Source: Emiliania huxleyi CCMP1516
Lineage: Eukaryota; Haptophyta; Isochrysidales; Noelaerhabdaceae
NCBI RefSeq assembly: GCF_000372725.1
Contig: NW_005198244.1
Span: 1,925,841-1,989,840, forward strand
DNA length: 64,000 nt
Reading direction: 5' to 3'
In this document: positions 51,787-60,444 of the stretch, piece after piece
Position numbering within the stretch: the stretch's first letter is position 1
Layout of the letters: each line of letters opens with the position of its first letter
The notes under the pieces: model-generated
The model's database searches: none
Told to the model about the DNA's origin: nothing
The model's input: only the letters and a program-made list of their open reading frames with translations
Program-made: the position numbers and the translations under genes

Positions 51787-54640
51787 AGAGAGATTTTTAG
51801 CAATACCAAACAACTCTATAACACTCACACGTCATTTGGGGCCTGGAGCCCTGTTCACGCGCGCGCGAGACGTGCAGACAGGGTTGCCAGGTGAGAGGGA
51901 ATGGCGCGGTTCACGCCTCGCACAACAGAGAGAGAGATGCGCTCTGCATGGTGGGACATAAAAGAGAGCGAGTACTTGGGCGAGTAGGCCGTGCGGTCAA
52001 CGCTGCCGCGCGCGACTTTGCGCGCGAGGCGGCGCAGCTTGAGAACGGCGGTGGGCGAGAAGCCGCCGCCGAACGTCTCGTGGAGCAGCAGGTTGAAGTT
52101 GTTGCGCTTGACAAAGATCGCGTCGTGGTAGAAACCGCGATGCGCCTTGACGTAGCCGTGGCCGGTCTTGTGGGAGAAGGGTTGGCCGGGCTGCCCGCGC
52201 GCCTTGCAGCCCATGTTTAGGCGGCGGGCCTTCTCTTCGGTGTTGCCGAAGGCGTAGGAGTGGCCAACGGAGGCGGGCGTGCCGCCACTCGAGGCGTTGC
52301 CAACGCCCGGCGAGGAGGTCTTGAGGAGGGGCGTCCAGAGCTTGATTTCATTCACTTCATCGCACCCCCCCGGTCCCGCATGGGGTTCTGCGAGGTCAGT
52401 CTTGTACCCCTCGTTGTACTGCCGGGTGAGCTCTGGTTTCTCCTTGTCACCGTGCACGACCGGCGCGTTGGCCGGGGCGCGCATCGCGTCCGCCCAGGCG
52501 GCGAGGACGCCGTCGTGGGGCCGCCGGTGGTGGGCCTTGTTGTAAAGGTAGTCGCCGAAGAAATCGACTGGCATGCCCCGCTCGAGCGCGACCCGAAGGG
52601 TGGGAAGCGCCGCGGAGAGCCAAAGGCCGAGCTTCCGCTGGAGCTCGTCCTGGAGGGTGTCGGAGGAGAGGGCGGTGGCGTACGTGCCGTCGACACGGAC
52701 ATCGAGGGCCTTGCCGGCGAAAGGCGTTGAGGCGGAGATGAGGCGCGCGGCTTCGCGGTTGTTGACGGCGCTGTCTCCGAGGGACGGGTTGTTCTTGACG
52801 TGCACATCCCGCGCCTTGACGAGCTCCTGGTGCGCGTACCAGTCCTTGTGATTCTTGATGGCAGCGAGCGCCCGCGGCCGCGGGTACGTGGATTTGCAAG
52901 TGCCATTGAGAATCGCGTCGGTAGCTGGAAGGGACTCGGGCTCGGGGAGCGGGACGCTCTTGGGGTAGAACTCAGTCAGGTAGCCGCCGCGGACGGTGTA
53001 GTACTTGGTTTTGTCGCGGGCGGTGCGCTTCTCGCACACCTCCTTCCAGTCCGAGAGGGCGGACTCGTAGGTGGCGATAGCTGCGGCAATGGCGGGGTAC
53101 TTGGACGCACCTCCCTCGTCGAGGGCGAAGTCGGGGTTGTGGGCGACGAGGGTGCGCCAGTTCTTGAGGAGCGACATGGAGAAGTCGCTGTCGGCTCGCG
53201 TGAAGGCGGTGTCGATGTTGCACCCGCCCATCTCGGTCGGCAGCTGCGCCTGGAGCCACGCGAGGTCGCGGAGCGCCTGGGGCGAGGCGTCGGCGCGAGC
53301 AATGCTCTCAAAGGACTTGCGGATGCGGTTGTGCGCAAACTCGAGAGCGTCGCACGCGACATTGGGCGGCGTGATGCCGGCAATGTACTTGGTCTTTGCG
53401 CAGGCAATCCGTTGGACGAGGTTGAGGCGGAGCTGCGAGGTGTTCGTGACGCAGTCAGTGTCGACGATCGTGTCGATGACGTCGAGCGGCGCGAGATTCT
53501 TCCTGAGGTGCGCGGTGAGCTCCTTTTTGCAGGCTTCAGGGTCGCCAAAGAAGGTGCCGACAGCCTTGAAGCAGTCCACTCGCCCCGTGGGTTTGCCTTC
53601 CTTGTCGCGGTGCGCCGGCGAGCCCCCAGCCCCGGAGCCAGCCCGGCGCGCACGAGAGGTCGCCCTCGGGCGAGTAGATGAGCGACTTGCTGACGCCGTC
53701 GACGACGCTCGCTCCCTTCTTCTGCGCCTCGAGGAGGCCCTTTGGTCCGGAGAAGGCGGCGACGGCGTGCGAGGGCTCGTCGTTCTGGCAGATGTCGTCC
53801 GCAAAGCCGATGAGGCGCATGGTCGGGTTGTCGCGTAGAGCGAGTCGGAGACGAGGTGCCCCTCGGCGTCGTACTCGGCCTCGCGCTTGTAGAAGATGAT
53901 GAGATCGAGAACAAGCACAAGAACATGCTCGCATATTAGCAGCCGAGAAGGGCGGCCCGGCAGAGAAGGAGGCGCTCCAACACTTTCATTGAGCTCATTA
54001 CCATCTCCAACCTTAAAGCGCTTTTTTTTAGCCCACCCCGCTACCGGGGAGTGATAGCAATAGGGTCTTGTCTCAAGAGGAGAGAGCCAGGATCTCTTCA
54101 AAAGGAGCTAGACAGAGCCCCCCCAGAACTTCGTGGCAGATGTCGTGGAGGAAGCAGACGCTGAGGATGGTGGACAGCGCACGTCCCTGGATGACCCCCC
54201 GCAGGCGGACTTGGGTAGTTGGGGTCGTTGTAGTCGGGGCACTCGAGGCTGAGTGGGTCCCAATCGGCGGCGGAGAAGTCCAGGTCGTCGCCGTCGCGCG
54301 TCGGCGGAAGGCAGCCGCAAGGCGCCCTCGGCCTTGACAAGGCGGATGAAGCTGGGCGTGCCCATGATGAGGCGAGCGACGGGTAGGAGGTCAGGGCGTC
54401 GCTTGCGGATCCAGTCGAGGAGCTTGACGCGCCCACAGCCGTTGGGGTCAGGCTTGTTGTCTGAGTGGGCGATCGTCGTGGGATCGTGTTGTAGAAGTTC
54501 TCCTTTGTCGCCAGAGATGGTCGCGTTCTCCGGCTTCGTGCCGTGCCACCCCGCGACGGTGTGGGCGTACAGGTGAGTGCCCTGAGAACGGTAGTTCTTC
54601 GGGAAGTTGTTTTGTTTCACACATCTCGCACGGGCACGCG
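51787..54640 (-). mobile_element. LINE (non-LTR retrotransposon) with RT remnants
   Basis: Read on the minus strand, a frame from 54620 carries LLDWIRKRRPDLLPVARLIM, then in shifted frames a block GVIQGRALSTILSVCFLHDI (RT QG motif region), then RLIGFADDICQNDEPSHAV (FADD catalytic motif, about 53800), GTFFGDPEACKKEL, LRLNLVQRIACAKTKYIAGI and a long open C-terminal part (53650-51855) ending RISLSVVRGVNRAIPSH. The C-terminal frame of about 600 codons is intact, but the RT core is broken by frameshifts near 53900-54100. 51787-51850 is the 3' tail region. No endonuclease domain is seen, so the copy is 5'-truncated. Confidence 0.8.
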
Positions 54641-54991
54641 AGGTCGAACCATGTCCTCTTCTTCTTATTTCTTCACTACCTTGAAAGCCTTGCCTATCAT
54701 CATGGTTGCAACTGAAAAGACCCCCAAGCCCTGGGAGCCCTCCCCCTCTGTTCGGCGGGAAAAATTAAAAAATAAGAAAACCGGCTCCTGAAGTCCAAAA
54801 AAGTTTCAGTTCACCTACGGTATGTTCGTAAGAGCTACATACACTGAAAAAAAAGTTGTATTATTAACAACGAAGGCGCTCTCAAACGACAGGGGACCGC
54901 TTGAAAGGGACCATTGGGCTTGTATTATTCACAACGAAGGCGCTCTCAAAAAAAAAAGCGCGTGAATCCCCGGCACCCGCTGAAGTCCCCG
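54641..54991. other. Spacer, AT-richer, duplicated short string
   Basis: A string of the form ttgtattattaacaacgaag plus gcgctctcaaa occurs at about 54856-54888 and again, slightly changed, at 54918-54952, each followed by A-rich sequence. Confidence 0.6.
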
Positions 54992-56026
54992 ATGCTGCTG
55001 CAGACTCTCGCGCTGCTGCAGCTCCCGCTCGCCGCGGTCTCACTCGCGGTCTCCGCAGTGGCCGCGACAGACCCTCGCCACGCGCCGTTGCTCTCGTGGC
55101 TCGAGCGGTGGGGCACCGAGCTCGGCCCAGTCACGCTGGGCAAGTCGAGTGTTGGCGCTGGCTACGGCGCCTTCGCGTCTCGCGACGTGACGGAGGGTGA
55201 GCTGCTCTTCTCCGTGCCCTCGACTGCGTGCGTGGGCCTCTACGACGCGTGTGGTGACGCCGACGTGGGAGAAGCTCTCGCGCGGCTCGTGGTCAAGGGG
55301 CAGGGCGGCGCGACGGTCGCGCTGGCGGGCCTGCTGGCAAAGGAGTGGCTGTGTGCCGGCGAGTCGGGGCCGCGCGGGCCGTACCTGGCGATGCTGCCGT
55401 GGGACGCTGCGTGGCCACCCGAGGCGGAGCAGGAGCAGGAGCACTGCCTCTGGTGGTCCGAGGCGCAGGTGGACGCGCTCGAGGGGAGCCCCGCCTACTC
55501 CGACGCGGTCGGCATCCGCGACGAGGTTGCGCTGGCGGCCAAGGTGATCAAGTCGCTGATCGGTGCCTCGGTGCGCAGGGCGTACAAGGAGCGGGGCGAG
55601 CCTCCGTGGGCGGTCTGGCGAGCGGAGGACGACATCGAGCGCGCGGTGCGAGGCGCGTTCGTCTCGATCCTCACCCGATCCTTTACGCAGGAGGACGGCG
55701 GCGACGAGGAGAAGCGGCTGGTGCCGCTGTTGGACATGCTGCAGCACGCCGCCGAGCCAAACGTGCGCCACGTGCAGGTCTCCGACGGCGCGGCGGAGGG
55801 CGGAGGCGGCGCGGAGGGCGGCGGGCGGCAGCGCGTGGTCGTGACGGCGCGTCGGCCGATCGCGGCGGGCGAGGAGCTCCTCAACTCCTACGACGGGGGC
55901 GAGCTCGAGCCGGCGACCTTCCTGACGCGTTTCGGCTTCGTGCCGGGGAGGGGCGTCGGCGAGTTTGTCGACTCCATCAGGGAGCAGGACAAAGGCAGAC
56001 TGCCTTTCGGCTTCCGCATCGGCTGA
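54992..56026 (+). CDS. SET-domain protein methyltransferase (SETD3/Rubisco-LSMT type)
   Basis: Intronless frame of 344 residues from the ATG at 54992, chosen because it gives a signal-like N-terminus (MLLQTLALLQLPLAAVSLAV); an ATG at 54914 would prefix a basic stretch. SET motifs: GYGAFASRDVTEGELLFSVP near the start, LVPLLDMLQHAAEPNVRH (the N-H equivalent), VVVTARRPIAAGEELLNSYD and the closing FLTRFGFVPG. The long insert between the first and second SET blocks is typical of the SETD3/LSMT class, which methylates Lys or His in non-histone proteins. No Rubisco-LSMT substrate-binding domain follows, so the enzyme is short. The leader suggests secretory or plastid targeting (inference). Confidence 0.9.
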   Translation: MLLQTLALLQLPLAAVSLAVSAVAATDPRHAPLLSWLERWGTELGPVTLGKSSVGAGYGAFASRDVTEGELLFSVPSTACVGLYDACGDADVGEALARLVVKGQGGATVALAGLLAKEWLCAGESGPRGPYLAMLPWDAAWPPEAEQEQEHCLWWSEAQVDALEGSPAYSDAVGIRDEVALAAKVIKSLIGASVRRAYKERGEPPWAVWRAEDDIERAVRGAFVSILTRSFTQEDGGDEEKRLVPLLDMLQHAAEPNVRHVQVSDGAAEGGGGAEGGGRQRVVVTARRPIAAGEELLNSYDGGELEPATFLTRFGFVPGRGVGEFVDSIREQDKGRLPFGFRIG

Positions 56027-56658
56027 GCGCCCTGCGGGCCGCGCGGGGCCGCGCACCCCGCAAACGCGCAGTCGAGCGGGCCGGCTTGCCCCCATGCATG
56101 CATGTTGTGCTTTTTGATCTCACGATTTGCTTTTTTCGCACCCGCGGGTGCCCCAGGGTGCCGCCGTCTGCGGTCTGCGGGCGTCTGCCGGCACTGGGGG
56201 GGTCCCTGGCTCGGTGTCCCGCGGCTCGTGGCTCGCGCGCGGCGCGGCTCTCTGGGCATCGCCGATGTGTGGGGCCCTGTAGCTGCTCCACAGCGGAGCA
56301 AGAGCGGTGCGCGCGCGTCAACGCTGCGCGGCGGCCCTCGTGTGTTGCTAATTTCATCTAAACGTACAATGAGAGAGGAGAGGGGGGCGTGCGGGGGGGC
56401 GGGGGGGGAGCCGCTCTTCTGATGCTGGGACGTGGGCGACGCGGGGACAACGGAGCGGACGCCTCAAACTCTTTCAAAGCGAGGAGGGGGGGGAAGGGGG
56501 GGGCTGCTCGGGGCCTCGGCAGGCTCGGGCGCGGGGGCGCGTTGGCGCCCCCGAGCCACACATAAGGTTCGCAACACATCGGGTAGGAGCGCACGGGGCT
56601 GCGCACGAGTATTTGGCGGGTCTGGAGAGGGCGCGGTAGAAGGGCGTGTGTGCCGCGA
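56027..56658. other. Spacer between convergent genes
   Basis: Lies between the 3' ends of the SET and p23 genes. Contains G runs near 56391-56411 and 56488-56500. No gene seen. Confidence 0.5.
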
Positions 56659-57955
56659 TCAGTCCACCTGCGTGGGGGGAGGGGAGGGCGGTGAGTCGCG
56701 GCCCTCGGGAGTGGGAGGCGCTCTCCGCCGCACACGGCGCGCGCCTCCTCGAGCTCCGCCTCCGCCGCTTTGCTGGCATCGTCCTCGAGAGGAGGCGGGC
56801 CGTCCTCGTCCGCGAGCGAAGGCAGGCCGGGAAGGTGGTCGATGTCGTCGAGCGCGTCGTCGTCGTCGCCATCAAAGTCGCCGCCGCCCATGCCGCCCAT
56901 GCCAGCCATCAATTTGTCCATGTCCATCCCGCCCATGCCGCCCATGCCGCCGCCCATCATGCCGCCCATCCCGCCCATGCCGCCCATCATGCCACCCATG
57001 CCGCCCATCTCGTCGTACCTGGGCGAGCGATTGGAGGAGTGGAGAGCACAGAGAGGCGGCAGTGACGAGGGGCGGAAGGGTGGCGAGGCGGCAGGAAGGA
57101 GGAAGTGGAGAGGAGCGGCTGGGAGGAGATGCGGCAGGTGAGGCAGTGAGAAAAGCAGGGCAGGGGAGGTCGTCACCCGCCGCCCGGGAAGGAGTCCTCG
57201 CCAGTGTACTCCTTGTCGTCCTCGTCGCACCACTTGGCAAAGTCCACCTGCGGCGCAGGCGCGGGGGCGGCGGTTGGGCGCCACTCTCTGCGGCTCTGGC
57301 GGAGACCGCGCCGCCGCCTCTTGCGGGCTCTGACTGGGGCCGCGCGCGCGCCTTGATGAAGCGCTTGAGCGACTTCTCCTTGGTCAGCCCGTCCCACCAT
57401 TCCTCCTTGTTCTTCTTCAGCGAGATCACCACAGCCCTGCGCAGGCACCAGGCGGCTGTGGGAGGAGCCGGCGCCGCGGCTCTGGGCGGCTGGGAGTGCA
57501 GCGCAGCGGCGACGCCGCGCGGGAGAGGCAGAGCCGGCCGGCGTGGCGCGCCTGTCGTTCTGAAACCACGTGCTGCCCTCCTCGTCGATCTCATCCCAGA
57601 GCGGCATGTTCTCGATCTTGTAGCTCTTGTCGCTGTCCTTGACGTTGGCCGACAGCGTGAAGAGGCCGGCGGTCAGCGAGACTTTGACGTCGGTGGTGCC
57701 CAGCTGCTCGAAGGTGACAAAGACCTAGAGGCGGCGGGCTCCGCGGAATCAGGACGGTTCGATCTGGGAGCGGCGGCTATGCCGCACACACTGAAGCAGT
57801 GCTGGCGTCAGGGTGTCTGCCGCTGCGCGCTCTTATGTGGAGCGTGCGCAGCGTCTGAGATCGCTCCGCGCCGCGCCCCCGGCGCTGCTGGCCGGGTTGT
57901 GGCGGACCTTGCTCGCGCGTTGCGCCCAGATCAGAGTCGGCGTGAGCTCTGGCAT
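56659..57955 (-). CDS. SBA1: Hsp90 co-chaperone p23 with a C-terminal EEVD
   Basis: Six exons, 57955-57908, 57724-57552, 57436-57352, 57247-57177, 57018-56745 and 56667-56659, join in frame to 219 residues. The CS domain starts MPELTPTLIWAQRASKVFVT and runs through SLTAGLFTLSANVKDSDK, ENMPLWDEIDEEGSTWFQND, ISLKKNKEEWWDGLTKE and RFIKVDFAKWCDEDD. The WPRL-type tryptophan pair is represented by EEWWDGLTKE. A Met/Gly-rich middle (GGMGGMMGG repeats) and an acidic tail follow. The last exon is only 9 nt (Val, Asp, stop), so the protein ends ELEEVD. Introns 2, 3 and 5 have GCGCGC donors. p23 binds ATP-bound Hsp90 and stabilises client complexes in the cytosol. Without the 9-nt exon the frame would run on into low-complexity sequence. 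Confidence 0.95.
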
Positions 57956-58694
57956 CGTGTCTCGACCGGCGCGCTGTTGATGGGGTGGGCGTGGCCAGGA
58001 AAAGAATTTAGAACGGTACTCACAGGGATGCAAAGGGCAGCGTAGGGCAGCGTTTGGGCTTGTTTTTTTTCTTTCTTTCTTTCTTTAAGGGCAGCGTGGC
58101 TTTGCGCGCAACCTAGCCACGCATGTGGGAAGCGATGTGTGGGTGGACGTGACAGACAAAGACACCGGCGGGGGAGGGAGCGGTCTCACGGCCAGACTGG
58201 CCCCCTATGCCACGGCGAGTGATAGGTCTCCGAGAATGGTGTTCAAACCCAAGGGGCTATTGTGTAAAAGTCTAACATGCATCAGGTGGGCCGGGTCATT
58301 CTGCAGTTGCCGTCGCTTCCTGGTCGCTTCACTCAGGTCCCGCGTGAGCCTTGGTGTGTCTTGTACACTGATCGCTGTGCACTCAGTACAGATCCTCGCT
58401 CCGTGTGGAGGGACGACTCACGACATTATACCGTACAGTCTCGGCGCGCGGCGAACACCAAAGCTCGTACTCGAGTAGGCCATACTCGCGCGAGGCACAC
58501 GGCGAAGATAACGAACCAAGGCTGCGTTTAGCCTCCCGTTGCGAGAACTCTGCGATCGTATACACGCATGGTGCAGAGGTCCCGCAGCTGGCCGCTCAGA
58601 TTTCTCTTCTGGTGGTGGCAGAAGCAACAAAACTTGCTTTCTGCTGCGGCTCGGCGCAGCTTAAATTTCTTTGGCAGCCCTCGCCTCCCTCGCA
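57956..58694. other. Spacer with pyrimidine microsatellite
   Basis: A TTTC-type run lies at about 58059-58085. Short open frames (58125-58478 +) have no recognisable domain. This is the likely divergent promoter region of the p23 and SPF-repeat genes. Confidence 0.4.
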
Positions 58695-59997
58695 ATGTGT
58701 CGAACGCGCTTGCGCGCGCCTCCAGTGCGGCTCGGTGTTGACGACCAGTGGGGCGAGCAAGTTCCCTCCGCCTGGAGCACCCTAGCGTCCGGCCCTTCCG
58801 GGTCCCACCAGCACGGCGCGGCGGCGGACCGGCGGGTCAACGCTCGCGCCGGTGACTGCGATGTGACTTGGCTTGAGCCTCGAGATGTGCGGATCCGAAG
58901 AGATGCCGCTCCATCTGGTCGCGACGGTGCGACGACGACCAGCGGCAAGCGCAAGGCGCGGCCGGCGGTGGAGGCGGCCGAAGCTCCTCGACGCCCTCCT
59001 CCAGCGCCCCTCACTCCCGCGCCACCGGCGGCGGAGCCACCTCGATGCGAGGCGGGGTGCAGGTCGACGGACGCGCACGCATTTGCCTCCGGCCATTCGC
59101 CGGCGCCCTTTGCCGCGGTCGCCTGCGCCGCCAACCCCTTTGCCGCCGTTGCCCTCACCGCCAGCCCCTTTGCCGCCGCCGCGCACACCACGAGCCCCTT
59201 CGGCGAGGCCGGTCACGCCGCCAGTCCCTTTTGCGCCGCTGTGCAAATGACCAGCCCGTTTCCCGCCTCCTCCGCCGCCAGCGCCTCCCCCTTTTGTGCG
59301 GCGGCCCTGTGCGCACCGCCGTCCTTCTCCCCGCCAGTGCCTTGGCGGTGGTCAACCGTGGCGGAGACGGGGTCCTTCCGCGAGCGTGGCAATGCAGAGC
59401 AAAGCTCCGGCGAGGAGGAGGAGACGATCGCGCCATTTTGGAGGGAAAATCCGTCACGGTCGCCGCACCGCCCGCTCCAACCGCTGCGCGACCCGCCGCT
59501 GCCCGACCCTGAAAACGTGCCGCAGAGAGCGCAGAGGCTTGGCAGCAGCCTGCGACCGCCGGGCCCGCTGTCGCGACGCCACCCGCCGCTGCGGCGGCGG
59601 CGGCGGCTGCCGATGTTCCCACGCGTGCAGTGCAGGCCGGCGCCGCGAGCGTGCGCAGCGGGGGGCGACCTCGGCGAGCAGTGCGTGGCCGTCGCGACGG
59701 CGAGCCAGCGCCCCGAGGACGACCCGCCACGCGCCTCTCGCGCCGCCGCTGCGTTCGAGTGGGACGCGTACGACTTTGGCGACGGTATGTCGCCCCATCG
59801 CACGAGATGTCAACAGAACCGATGCCGACCGTGTCCGCGCCCCGCCTGCGCTTCAACTTCTCACCGAGACGTATTGAATACAAGACGAATCGAGAGCACG
59901 TGAGCTGTGTGCGCCCTATCTCTCAGGCGAGGAGCCGGCGACGAGGCGCGTCGAGAAGCCGGTGGCGGTGGCGGCCTTCGACGTGTTTGACGAATGA
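58695..59997 (+). CDS. SPF/NPF-repeat protein, function unknown
   Basis: Two exons, 58695-59784 and 59927-59997, with a GT-AG intron of 142 nt, give 386 residues ending AAFDVFDE. Residues about 130-200 are a run of seven roughly 10-residue repeats centred on (S/N/A)PF: SPAPFAAVACA, ANPFAAVALT, ASPFAAAAHT, TSPFGEAGHA, ASPFCAAVQM, TSPFPASSAA and SASPFCAAAL. NPF/SPF tripeptides are ligands of EH domains in endocytic proteins, but only one of the seven is a true NPF, so that role is speculative. Around the repeats the protein is Pro/Arg/Ala-rich and probably disordered; EWDAYDFGDG spans the exon junction. The repeat block is also a DNA-level repeat, so recent expansion is likely. No family recognised. 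Confidence 0.6.
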
Positions 59998-60444
59998 TGA
60001 TCTGCCTCTGACTCGTTCCACCCCACACATCTACCCCCGGTCTGGCGGCATTGATTGGCCGATTCGGGGGCCGATCCCAGAACGTTCCGAGGGCCAGAGG
60101 TGTCCCTCTCCTTGACTTGGATTTCGCATGCCGCGGCGGGAGGATGTGGATGGATGGTTGGATGCAGAGCAGGGAGTGGGCACAGCGGATGGGGATGTGG
60201 GCAGCCGCCAGCAGTCAGTCCTTACCTGTGACGCTCGTCGCTCGAGGATGAGCGACATGCACACGAATGCGCAGCTCGGCCACATGGGACGCGCCTCGGG
60301 AAAACCGAAGAAGAACACAGGCCTGGCGCCTAGCTTTCTCTATTTTTGCGAGGATCGGAACTGGCAGCCGCGACGCCGCCGATCCGACGCCGCCGTCCTC
60401 TGACGCCACGGCGGCCGAGGCGCTGGCCTCCCACGGTGTACGCC
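59998..60444. other. Spacer upstream of the carrier gene
   Basis: No gene seen. Contains a repeated gatggatg-type string near 60145-60165. Confidence 0.5.

Noticed and set aside
54914-54991. Upstream ATG for the SET protein
   Set aside because: It would add a basic stretch translated from an A-rich tract; starting at 54992 exposes a signal-like hydrophobic N-terminus.
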